Assembly: GCA_039029315.1 (NCBI GenBank)
Contig: JBCCGK010000013.1
Coordinates: forward strand, 62,001 to 126,000
Origin: JBCCCJ01 sp039029315
GTDB taxonomy: Bacteria; Bacteroidota; Bacteroidia; J057
Length of the DNA: 64,000 nt
Direction of reading: 5' to 3'
Part shown: positions 16,388 to 24,522 of the stretch, piece after piece
Layout of the letters: each line of letters opens with the position of its first letter
How positions within the stretch are numbered: the first letter of the stretch is position 1
Made by a program: the position numbers and the translations under genes
The notes under the pieces: model-generated
The model's database searches: none
Told to the model about the DNA's origin: nothing
Seen by the model: the letters and a program-made list of their open reading frames with translations, nothing else

Positions 16388-17518
16388 TCATGACAAGGCG
16401 CGCTCCCAATCACGGATTAAGTCATCCACATGTTCCAGGCCTATGGACAGCCGCAATAGATTGTCCGGGGTAGGGCTTGTCTCCCCTTCCACAGATTTGC
16501 GATGTTCCACCAGACTTTCTACCCCTCCCAAACTGGTGGCAGTAGTGAACAATTGCAATCTTTTTGTCAAAGCCATCGCATCAGCGGCTGTACCCCGAAT
16601 CAGAACGGATAACATCCCACCATATCCGCCATTCATCTGCCTTACAGCAATATCATGTTGAGGATGGGATCTCAGGCCAGGATAATGTACCGCTTCTATT
16701 TTGGTATGCCCTTCAAGGAATGTGGCAAGTGTCAAGGCAGATTGAGATTGGGCCTGAACCCGTAGATGCATACTTTTGATCCCGCGGGTGATCAACCAGG
16801 CATCAAAGGGCGAGGGCACCGCTCCACCCAGAATTTGAATAGACCGAAGCTTCTCTGCCATAGCCCCCTCATGCAGGACGATACAGCCTCCCAATACATC
16901 GCTATGACCGCCAAAATATTTGGTGGTCGAATGAACCACAATGTCTGCGCCGAGTTCCAGCGGGCTTTGCAGGACAGGACTGGGCCAGGTATTGTCCACG
17001 ACACACAAGATGTCCTGAGCATGAGCGTACTTTGCAAGGGCTGCAATATCGCTGAGTTTCAGTTGTGGGTTGGAAGGCGTCTCCACCCAAATCAAACGGG
17101 TAGTTGAGCGAACAGATTGGGCAACACTCTGAAGATCAGCCATATTTACTCGACTGAAGACAAGGCCCCATCGCTTCATCACATCTTCCAGAAACTTTAT
17201 CAGGGTATAGTATACATCATCTGGCAGAAGCACGTGATCCCCTGCTTCCAAACTTTGGAATATGGCAGACATAGCTGCCATCCCGGATGAGAAGCCAATT
17301 CCCACTTCTCCTTTCTCCAACAAGGCGATGCTCTTTTCCATCAACTCCTGATTGGGATTGCTCATCCGGCGATATACATGCCCTCCGGGATAGCTTCCAT
17401 CCGCCATCCGCTCAAATGTCGTAGTTGGATAGATCGGACTACTGACAGAATAGGTTTGATAATCTTTGAAGTGCGTCGAGCGGATAGCGAGCGTTTCGAA
17501 ATGAAGTTCCTGGTCCAT
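16388..17518 (-). CDS. Cys/Met-metabolism PLP-dependent enzyme (cystathionine gamma-synthase or lyase type)
   Basis: 376 residues, standard length. PLP Lys is K200 in VVHSTTKYFGGHSD. GFSSGMAAMSA binds the PLP phosphate; WVETPSNPQLKLSDI and CVVDNTWPSPVLQ are conserved, and SLGGVESLVEHR near the C-terminus is the family signature. The FDNTF-type segment reads VDNTWPSP, with Trp instead of Phe, which occurs in the branch that also includes MetC/PatB-like lyases. Reactions in the family are trans-sulfuration or beta/gamma-elimination with homocysteine or cystathionine. It is a single gene convergent with the galactan-sugar genes and has no obvious link to them. Exact reaction unresolved. Confidence 0.88.
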   Translation of the reverse strand: MDQELHFETLAIRSTHFKDYQTYSVSSPIYPTTTFERMADGSYPGGHVYRRMSNPNQELMEKSIALLEKGEVGIGFSSGMAAMSAIFQSLEAGDHVLLPDDVYYTLIKFLEDVMKRWGLVFSRVNMADLQSVAQSVRSTTRLIWVETPSNPQLKLSDIAALAKYAHAQDILCVVDNTWPSPVLQSPLELGADIVVHSTTKYFGGHSDVLGGCIVLHEGAMAEKLRSIQILGGAVPSPFDAWLITRGIKSMHLRVQAQSQSALTLATFLEGHTKIEAVHYPGLRSHPQHDIAVRQMNGGYGGMLSVLIRGTAADAMALTKRLQLFTTATSLGGVESLVEHRKSVEGETSPTPDNLLRLSIGLEHVDDLIRDWERALS

Positions 17519-17614
17519 GATATTATCGGATTATCGCCTGGTCAAAGGCGGATTTTTGATTTCAAGTAACGGACGCAAATATACTTCTGCATCTAGAATC
17601 AGGCCATTTTGATT

Positions 17615-17636
17615 ATGGGGCAGCCCCCTGCCCTAT
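17615..17636 (-). terminator. Hairpin downstream of the M43 protease gene
   Basis: ATGGGGCAG, loop CCCC, CTGCCCTAT (9 pairs including one G-T), 7 bp past the protease stop on the minus strand. GC-rich with a tight loop. The following minus-strand bases are A-rich rather than a T-run, so termination is probable but unproven. Confidence 0.5.
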
Positions 17637-17642
17637 CACCCA

Positions 17643-19874
17643 TCACTTGAGAAGGACCAGTTTCGATTTGCTGGTCGTGCCTGTGGTTAACCGAATAATA
17701 TAAGACCCTCTTGGAAATGCTTGCAAGTCGAAATGATACAGATTGTTGAAGGCGGCTTGCTGAACGGAAAGTGTCTGACTTTGATACACTTTCCCCATCT
17801 GATCCAATACCTGAAGTTTCACAACCTGATTGCCCTGATTAGGGACAATGATTTGAACCTTGCCAGAGGTGGGATTAGGAAAAATTTTCAGCTCATGAAT
17901 CGGGGCAATCTTTACCTCTTTGATTTGGGACAGTTGGACCTGACCAGCCACATCTTTTTGTCGGATTTGGTAATAGAGGCTTGATACTGGGAGAGTAGCA
18001 GCCTTCCGGTCCCAAAATTGATAAGAGGAGGGTTGGTCCACACTTCCCGCTCCCATGACGATCCCTACTTTTTCCCAGTTCTCCGAATCGTTGCTTCGCA
18101 TTACTTCGAAGAGGTCATTGTTGAGTTCCCATATGGTAGTCCAACGGACGTGAACATCGATATTTCTTTGCTGGGCCTCAAATGCTTCATACTCAACAGG
18201 AAGGACTGCTGGATTGCCGCTGATTGCGAGATTGTCCAGAAAGGTGGCATTGCCATAGGAGGTATTATAACTGTTGTTGTATTTGTTTGAGGCTTCGAAG
18301 CTTAGGGTAAAGCTGCTGAGATCATAAGATGAAATATCCAGGGAAACTGTTGACCAGCTTTCTGTGCCATCAGCCTGGTATACACTTCCTATTTGGGTGT
18401 CATCGATCAGGACGCGAAAATTTGTATAGTTACTGTTAAATCCGTGAAGTTGTTTCATGTCAAATCCCAAAGTCAAATCTTTGTAGTTCACAGCATCTAC
18501 ACAGAGGGACAGTTTTGATTTGAAATATGGATTCCAGCCTGCATCAAAGGCTGTGGCACTTGTTGGGGTCATGAAATAAGGATCGCTTGACCCATCGTAT
18601 CCTTCCATGACAAGGCCATACGAGCTTGATTTTGCACCAATGGAGGATATATAGGCATCATTTTTCATTGATGATATTTCCAGATATTGTCCCAAATCAC
18701 TTGTTCCGTCTTCAAAGTTTTCCGAATAAGGCACTGATACGGTTCCAACTTTGATTAATTGAGAAATTGTTTCTGCATTACTGCTACTTCCCTTGGAGAT
18801 AGTCAGTCTCACATCATATACTCCGGTGCTTGAATAAGTATATGAAGGATGCTGGTCTGTAGAAGTCCCCGATCCATCTCCAAAGTCCCAACTCCATGAG
18901 GTTGGACTTCCATCTGACACATCACAAAACTGGACAGTCAGGCTATTTCCACAACTTGAGGTGATCGATGGCTCAAAATCTGAATCCAGACTTATGGTAG
19001 AAGAACAACTGAGATTGGTTCGACTGTTCTGAAGCGTATAAAGAATTCTTGTCTTTTGATTAGCAGTAATAGAATATCGGCAGTTTTTTCCTGTATATGA
19101 CATCAGGTTTGTTACATCAGGAGAATAAGAATCTCCATTCGTATCTGTCCCGGTTCCTGTATAGATACATCCGGAAGAATTGAGATTACTGGATACACTC
19201 AGGCTTGGATCAGCTGGTGTATCGCACACCAGATCTCCATCTGTGGAGCAATCTGAGCCATCTACCAATTCAGCTCCGAAAGCAGTTTCATGTGTATGGT
19301 ACAGATTAAAATAATGCCCAAGTTCATGGGCAAAGGTGCTGCCATTTTTGGCACAATCATTATTTAACATGATAAAATCCAATCCCCCGGGAAATTGCGC
19401 ATGCCCACAAATATTGTAGGCTCCATTTCCAGCCGTTGTCGTCTCGGAACAGTAGATATTGATTACATTCTTGACAGAATGCGCTGCATCCAGAGCCGCC
19501 ATCTCTGAATAGTCATAAGAATAATAGGTATCATTATCGATGTAGTTGATCGCACTACACTGATAAAAATGAAGTTGGGCATCCAGGAACAGTTCATTAA
19601 CGCGGTCCAAAGCTTCAAGCAAATCAGAAGAAGAGATTCCCCCACTGCTAGCCGAACTGCGAATGATATGAAGCTGGATTGGCACCATATTCATGGAGGT
19701 GGATGACCGTATTTGTGGTCCTTTGCGGGCCTGCTGCCATGCACGATTCTGCACATGTAACCGCTGGAGATTGGAGGCATCAATTACTGTCCCACATGCT
19801 GATGTCTGGGCAGAAAGTGATGAAAACAAGATAGCTGGCAAAAGGACGGCAAGGAGAATCAATAAAAACCTCAT
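17643..19874 (-). CDS. Secreted M43 (pappalysin-like) metalloprotease with PKD domain and T9SS sorting tail
   Basis: 743 residues. Signal peptide about 1-22 (LLPAILFSSLSAQ). The zinc site is HELGHYFNLYH (H183, E184, H187, H193), with a downstream Met-turn segment VTNLMSYTG. After the catalytic domain comes a PKD domain (about 310-380) with WSWDFGDG and the YTYSSTGVYDVRLTI strand. Next is a jelly-roll-like region that includes SYGNATFLDNLAI. The C-terminal T9SS sorting domain contains KIFPNPTSGKVQI and ends GSYIIRLTTGTTSKSKLVLLK-type strands. The protein is therefore exported by Sec and then by T9SS to the surface or medium. Likely a self-processing secreted peptidase acting on proteins or surface polypeptides. 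Single gene; no maturation partner nearby. Confidence 0.92.
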   Translation of the reverse strand: MRFLLILLAVLLPAILFSSLSAQTSACGTVIDASNLQRLHVQNRAWQQARKGPQIRSSTSMNMVPIQLHIIRSSASSGGISSSDLLEALDRVNELFLDAQLHFYQCSAINYIDNDTYYSYDYSEMAALDAAHSVKNVINIYCSETTTAGNGAYNICGHAQFPGGLDFIMLNNDCAKNGSTFAHELGHYFNLYHTHETAFGAELVDGSDCSTDGDLVCDTPADPSLSVSSNLNSSGCIYTGTGTDTNGDSYSPDVTNLMSYTGKNCRYSITANQKTRILYTLQNSRTNLSCSSTISLDSDFEPSITSSCGNSLTVQFCDVSDGSPTSWSWDFGDGSGTSTDQHPSYTYSSTGVYDVRLTISKGSSSNAETISQLIKVGTVSVPYSENFEDGTSDLGQYLEISSMKNDAYISSIGAKSSSYGLVMEGYDGSSDPYFMTPTSATAFDAGWNPYFKSKLSLCVDAVNYKDLTLGFDMKQLHGFNSNYTNFRVLIDDTQIGSVYQADGTESWSTVSLDISSYDLSSFTLSFEASNKYNNSYNTSYGNATFLDNLAISGNPAVLPVEYEAFEAQQRNIDVHVRWTTIWELNNDLFEVMRSNDSENWEKVGIVMGAGSVDQPSSYQFWDRKAATLPVSSLYYQIRQKDVAGQVQLSQIKEVKIAPIHELKIFPNPTSGKVQIIVPNQGNQVVKLQVLDQMGKVYQSQTLSVQQAAFNNLYHFDLQAFPRGSYIIRLTTGTTSKSKLVLLK

Positions 19875-20080
19875 GTAGAATGACCGCTAACTGATGAGAG
19901 ATCAAAAAAACAAAGGCAGAGCTTTTGCTTCAATCCAAAAATTGCACAAATATTACGGATGAGAGAAAGACTGTTTTTCTCATCTTTTTCTGTAATATCC
20001 AGGGACAAATCCGACTGAAGACTTGCAACAATGGATCGAAGACACTATCATGGCCTCTCATTCTGGATTAATTCATATCA

Positions 20081-20986
20081 TTGATGGCATTTATTCTCAC
20101 ATCTCAAACAAAAATCGGGTGGATTGGTACTGGTGTGATGGGTGTCTCTATGTTGGGACATCTACTTGATCAGGGCTACTCAGCTACTGTGTACAATCGC
20201 ACACGCTCCAAAGCACAAGCCGTCCTGGACAAAGGGGCTGAATGGGCAGATTCTCCCAAAGCAGTGGCAGAACAATCAGATGTTGTTTTCACCATCGTAG
20301 GCTTCCCCTCAGATGTGGAAGAGGTATATTTTGGGGAGCAAGGCATTCTGAACGGTATGCGCTCAGGTACGGTACTTGTCGACATGACCACGACCAAACC
20401 GAGTCTGGCTGAAGATATTTACCTCAGATCTACAGCTCTTGGTGGCAGTTCAGTGGATGCTCCGGTATCTGGCGGAGATGTAGGCGCAAAAAATGGGAGC
20501 CTGTCCATCATGGTGGGCGGAGACAAATCTATCGTAGACGCCATCATGCCTCTGTTCGAAATCATGGGAAAAAACATTATCTATCAAGGCAAAGCTGGAG
20601 CGGGTCAACACACAAAAATGTGCAACCAGATTACCATCGCTGGAACCATGATTGGTGTTTGTGAATGCCTGCTGTATGGACATAAGGCAGGTCTGGATTT
20701 GACGGTAATGTTGCAAGCCATTAGCGGAGGAGCTGCAGGGTGCTGGTCATTGAGTAATCTTGCGCCACGAATCGTGAAGCGAAATTTTGACCCTGGATTC
20801 TATGTAGAACACTTCATCAAGGATATGGAAATCGCTCTGGAAGAAGCCAAACGATTACAATTGTCTCTTCCGGGACTCGCATTGGTTCATCAGTTATATA
20901 AAGCAGTAGAAGCACAAGGTCATGGCAAAAAAGGGACACATGCCCTGAGTCTGGCCCTCGAACGGATTTCAAATATCGAACAATAG
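20081..20986 (+). CDS. Beta-hydroxyacid dehydrogenase family (3-hydroxyisobutyrate dehydrogenase / tartronate semialdehyde reductase-like)
   Basis: 301 residues. Nucleotide site IGWIGTGVMG (residues 12-21) followed by VYNRTRSKA, where the Arg suggests preference for NADP. Substrate loop DAPVSGGDVGAKNGSLSIM, catalytic K179 in GAGQHTKMCNQ. The family reduces or oxidises short beta-hydroxyacids: 3-hydroxyisobutyrate, tartronate semialdehyde, glyoxylate or succinic semialdehyde. It ends 1 bp before the start of the hydroxylase gene at 20988, so the two are almost certainly cotranscribed and may be translationally coupled. A link to the sugar-acid genes at 13-16 kb (as GarR in galactarate use) is possible but unsupported by distance. 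Confidence 0.88.
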   Translation: MMAFILTSQTKIGWIGTGVMGVSMLGHLLDQGYSATVYNRTRSKAQAVLDKGAEWADSPKAVAEQSDVVFTIVGFPSDVEEVYFGEQGILNGMRSGTVLVDMTTTKPSLAEDIYLRSTALGGSSVDAPVSGGDVGAKNGSLSIMVGGDKSIVDAIMPLFEIMGKNIIYQGKAGAGQHTKMCNQITIAGTMIGVCECLLYGHKAGLDLTVMLQAISGGAAGCWSLSNLAPRIVKRNFDPGFYVEHFIKDMEIALEEAKRLQLSLPGLALVHQLYKAVEAQGHGKKGTHALSLALERISNIEQ

Positions 20987-20987
20987 T

Positions 20988-21779
20988 ATGGATCAATTAT
21001 TCCCAATCTGGGTCCGCGTCTCTTCTTACATTACCATCCGGTATTTTTTGATTGCAGGGATAGCATTTTTGCTGTTTTATATTCTTTTTCGCAAATATGT
21101 AGCCTTTCGACGTGTGCAGATCAAGTTTCCCAACCTCAAGGACTATCGGCGAGACATCATATACTCTCTGATCACCGTTGTGATTTTTGCTACCATCGCA
21201 GTCCTGGTACTATTTGTTTTGTTTCCTTATACCAATATGTGGCGAGGAGATCCCTGGAAACATGGCAAACTATACTATTTTCTCACCTTTGTGTGGATGT
21301 ATTTTCTTCACGATGCCTATTTCTATTGGATGCACAGGACTATGCATCACCCCAAATTGTTCAAGGCTATACATCTGATTCATCACAAATCCACCAATCC
21401 TTCCCCTTGGACATCATATGCTTTTCATCCGCTAGAAGCAATCTTTGAAGCGGGAATTATACCGCTGATTGCTTTCAGCTTGCCAGTCCATAATAGCGCC
21501 CTGGGTCTATTTTTATTATTTCAATTTGTGTATAATGTCTATGGACATCTGGGCTATGAATTATATCCCAGGGGATTTCACAAGACCTGGATTGGTCGCT
21601 GGGTCAATACCAGTGTTTGCCATAACCTCCATCACAAAAAGTTTCATGGGAATTATGGCTTGTATACCTTGATATGGGATCGTCTGTGCGGAACATTGAG
21701 AGAAGAGTATGAAGAAGTATTTGAAGAGACGACTTCCAAACCATTTCAACTTCGGCCTGTGGAACAAAAGATAAGTTAA
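20988..21779 (+). CDS. Fatty acid hydroxylase / sterol desaturase family integral membrane protein
   Basis: 263 residues with about four to five membrane segments (about 17-36, 55-77, 95-112, 150-185). The di-iron histidine clusters are HDAYFYWMHRTMHH, HLIHHKS and HNLHHKKFHGNYG, in the order and spacing of PF04116 proteins such as beta-carotene hydroxylases, C-5 sterol desaturases and fatty acid 2-hydroxylases. The active site faces the cytoplasm and uses oxygen plus an electron donor. Coupled to the reductase gene upstream (1-bp gap). In Bacteroidota, members of this family hydroxylate carotenoids, sphingolipid or ornithine-lipid chains; the sequence alone does not choose among these. Confidence 0.9.
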   Translation: MDQLFPIWVRVSSYITIRYFLIAGIAFLLFYILFRKYVAFRRVQIKFPNLKDYRRDIIYSLITVVIFATIAVLVLFVLFPYTNMWRGDPWKHGKLYYFLTFVWMYFLHDAYFYWMHRTMHHPKLFKAIHLIHHKSTNPSPWTSYAFHPLEAIFEAGIIPLIAFSLPVHNSALGLFLLFQFVYNVYGHLGYELYPRGFHKTWIGRWVNTSVCHNLHHKKFHGNYGLYTLIWDRLCGTLREEYEEVFEETTSKPFQLRPVEQKIS

Positions 21780-21857
21780 AGAATTGGCTTCGTTCATTGA
21801 TTTGATATGATCACTCCAGGAAGGCCAATATTTGTTGTCAACTAACCTCCGTCACAC

Positions 21858-23666
21858 ATGCGCACTTACCCGCTGCTTCTATCATTGATATCCTGTGTAA
21901 TCCTTTCTTGCAAGTCGGATCTACCAAAAGCAACCCTCGCAGGGGAACTCAAACAATGGCATGCTGTCACCTTGACATTTGAGGGGCCTGAATCTAGCGA
22001 AATGGCTGAAGATAATCCCTTCCTGAATTATCGTCTATTGGTGCGTTTCACCCAATCTACCAGCAGCTATGAAGTCCCCGGATATTATGCTGCAGATGGA
22101 GATGCAGCCAATAGTTCTGCCAATAGTGGAAACAAATGGAAAGTACATTTCTCCCCCGACAAAATCGGAGAATGGACCTATTCTGTTTCATTCCGAAAAG
22201 CACCTGACATTGCTGTAAATGATGATCATGAGGCAGGGGTAGCAGCTGGTTTTATGGATGGTCAAACGGGATCATTTGTGATCCATGCTTCTGATAAAAG
22301 TGGAAGTGATTTTCGGGCAAAAGGGCGGTTGAAATATGTAGGAAGTCATTATCTTCAATTTGCAGGCACTGGGGACTATTTTCTCAAAACAGGGGTAGAT
22401 GCACCTGAAAATGCCTTGGCCTATGCAGATTTTGATGGGGATTTTCACAATGATGGAATCAAGGACAATCTCGTCAAAAGCTGGGAACCACATCTCAAAG
22501 ATTGGCAAGAAGGAGATCCGAGCTGGCAAGGCGACAAAGGGAAGGCGTTGATTGGAGGGCTCAATTATCTGGCCTCTGAAGGATTAAACGCCTGGTCTTT
22601 TCTCACATATAGTGCATATGGAGATGATCACAATGTCTATCCCTATACAACTTATGAAGAAAAATACCGATTTGATGTTTCGAAACTTGACCAGTGGAAC
22701 ATCCTGTTTACTCACGCACAGCAGTTGGGAATTTTCCTGCATTTCAAAACCCAGGAAGCTGAAAATCAGGGAGTCCTGGACTCAGGTCGGGTGGCTGTTC
22801 AGCGACGACTTTACTATCGAGAACTCATCGCACGATTTGGTCATCATCTTGCATTGAACTGGAATTTGGGAGAGGAAAATGGTAAATGGCTTAAGAAACA
22901 TCCGACTCCCTTTCAGACCACTGAGGATCGGAGACTTATGACCCAATACTTTTACAAGCACGATCCTTATCATCACCATATCGTGATCCATAATGGTCAA
23001 TCTTTCGATGATCTGCTTGGAAGTCAATCTGCTTTGACAGGTCCTTCCGTCCAGACGCATCGGCCAGATTTTGGACATGTACATGAAGCAGTATTGACAT
23101 GGCGGGAAAAATCTGCCGATGCCGGGAAGCCTTGGGTAATCACTGTAGATGAGCCTGGAGATGCCCAACATTCCCTGCTCACCGATGAAGAAGATCCCAC
23201 ACATGATTTGGCCAGAATCAATGCCTTATGGGGTACGCTCATGGCTGGTGGGGCAGGCATTGAATGGTATTTTGGCTACAAACATCCGCATTCAGATTTG
23301 AGTTGTGAAGACTGGCGATCTCGAGATCTCATGTGGGATCAATGCCGTCATGCGCTGAATTTCTTCTTTCAGCAGCAGATCCCTTTTTGGAAAATGACCC
23401 CCAATGATGAATTGGTGCACGGTGATCAGGAATATGGGTTGTTCAGTCCGGGAAAGGAATATGTGATCTTCCTGAAAAAGGCCAGCTCTTTCCAAATTGA
23501 AGACCCTGCCATAGAGGGAAATTATCTGGTGCAGTGGTATGATCCAAGAACGGGAGAATTTGATTCAGAACCAGAAACTTTCAATGGGGTACAACAATTG
23601 CAGATTGACAAACCGTCCTCTATCACAGATAACGATTGGGTCGTCTGGGTAAAACAAGAAATCTAG
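21858..23666 (+). CDS. DUF5060-containing lipoprotein, putative glycoside hydrolase
   Basis: 602 residues. Lipoprotein signal ending SCVILSC (Cys about 19). Residues about 25-140 read as a DUF5060-like beta domain (KQWHAVTLTFEGPESS, NKWKVHFSPDKIGEWTYS). A TIM-barrel-like body follows, with the pattern NAWSFLTYSAYGDD, LALNWNLGEENG (a Glu in the position of a GH-A acid/base), DPYHHHIVIHNG and PWVITVDEPGDA (possible second Glu). The C-terminal part YGLFSPGKEYVIFLKKA looks like the collagen-binding-like beta domain found after DUF4038 glycosidases. Such proteins sit in polysaccharide loci; the gene precedes the SusC/SusD locus. Substrate unknown. The stop codon overlaps the stop of the convergent gene by 2 bp. 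Confidence 0.8.
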   Translation: MRTYPLLLSLISCVILSCKSDLPKATLAGELKQWHAVTLTFEGPESSEMAEDNPFLNYRLLVRFTQSTSSYEVPGYYAADGDAANSSANSGNKWKVHFSPDKIGEWTYSVSFRKAPDIAVNDDHEAGVAAGFMDGQTGSFVIHASDKSGSDFRAKGRLKYVGSHYLQFAGTGDYFLKTGVDAPENALAYADFDGDFHNDGIKDNLVKSWEPHLKDWQEGDPSWQGDKGKALIGGLNYLASEGLNAWSFLTYSAYGDDHNVYPYTTYEEKYRFDVSKLDQWNILFTHAQQLGIFLHFKTQEAENQGVLDSGRVAVQRRLYYRELIARFGHHLALNWNLGEENGKWLKKHPTPFQTTEDRRLMTQYFYKHDPYHHHIVIHNGQSFDDLLGSQSALTGPSVQTHRPDFGHVHEAVLTWREKSADAGKPWVITVDEPGDAQHSLLTDEEDPTHDLARINALWGTLMAGGAGIEWYFGYKHPHSDLSCEDWRSRDLMWDQCRHALNFFFQQQIPFWKMTPNDELVHGDQEYGLFSPGKEYVIFLKKASSFQIEDPAIEGNYLVQWYDPRTGEFDSEPETFNGVQQLQIDKPSSITDNDWVVWVKQEI

Positions 23667-24391
23667 CAGCCTCTGGTGTAGGTCCACAAATTGGGATGTC
23701 CCTTGTCATCCAGGAGTTTGACCCAGCCGGTCCAGCTCTTTTCGAGATCAGTTTCGCCAGAACAATAAGCTCCCGAATATTTATCGACTTTCACCTCCGC
23801 CCAAAGACCATTTGTTTTGCCTGTTGGATGGATTTGGAAGTGGTCATCATGCATCGTAACCAGCAAAGCGGCTGAGGCTCTTGGCCCTGCCCTGAGATTC
23901 ATGCTAATGCCCAAACGTTCTGGATAAAGATACAGGGAGTTTTGGCAGATAAAATCCATCCATGACTGGGTTTTCCATTGATAGTGAATGAGTTCTGACT
24001 TTCGAATCCATATTCCCTCAGGAAATGTATGGTTCAAGATTCGGAAATAACCACTTCGTTCTTCCCAATACATCAAACCATTGATCTCATAGCCATACTC
24101 TCTTAAATCTTTCGGATCTGTTTGTATGACTTGCTTCTCGCAACTCAGCTGGATTCCTTCTGTTCCTAGGATTTTTCCTATGGGCGCACCGTCAACATCA
24201 TCAAACAAAACGAGGCCACTCAATGTCTCAGCAATCGCACCCACATGCCCTTCGACATCCTGATTTGGGTCAAATATTAGACCAATACCCCAATTCTCAA
24301 AATGGGTTTCCTGGCTATGAGCAATGTGAGGAATGCATATCAAGAAACAGAGCAGAAACAAGCAGAAGCGACAAGAAAGAAAGGTATTCAT
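23663..24391 (-). CDS. Secreted protein of unknown function, SH3-like features
   Basis: 242 residues with a signal peptide (about 1-27, FLLCFLICIPHIAHS). The mature sequence includes FENWGIGLIFDPNQDVEG, LYLYPERLGISMNLRAGPRASAALL and GLWAEVKVDKYSGAYCSG. The NLRAGP and WAEVKV segments recall bacterial SH3-type domains, where 'LNVRSGPS' is typical; the N-terminal half (GHVGAIAETLSGLVLF with GAPIGKILG) looks like a second such domain. Four Cys in the mature part could form disulfides. Convergent with the DUF5060 gene, with stop codons overlapping at 23663-23666. No operon partner. Function unknown. Confidence 0.72.
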   Translation of the reverse strand: MNTFLSCRFCLFLLCFLICIPHIAHSQETHFENWGIGLIFDPNQDVEGHVGAIAETLSGLVLFDDVDGAPIGKILGTEGIQLSCEKQVIQTDPKDLREYGYEINGLMYWEERSGYFRILNHTFPEGIWIRKSELIHYQWKTQSWMDFICQNSLYLYPERLGISMNLRAGPRASAALLVTMHDDHFQIHPTGKTNGLWAEVKVDKYSGAYCSGETDLEKSWTGWVKLLDDKGHPNLWTYTRGC

Positions 24392-24440
24392 AAGGAAAAT
24401 GGCTTGGATGGATAGTCAAAGATACTCATCCCAATTCAGC

Positions 24441-24478
24441 AAAAAAACAAAGGCAGGAGGCCCAAAAGCACTCCTGCC
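24441..24478 (-). terminator. Intrinsic terminator of the susCD transcript
   Basis: On the minus strand the stem GGCAGGAG / CTCCTGCC (24452-24459 with 24471-24478, 8 perfect bp, 11-base loop) is followed by TTTGTTTTTTTG (24440-24451). A GC-rich stem and an immediate T-tract 44 bp after the SusD stop make this the clearest Rho-independent terminator in the window. Confidence 0.85.
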
Positions 24479-24522
24479 AAATTTTCTATTCCTTAGAATG
24501 GAATAATCCTAAGAAAGCAATC

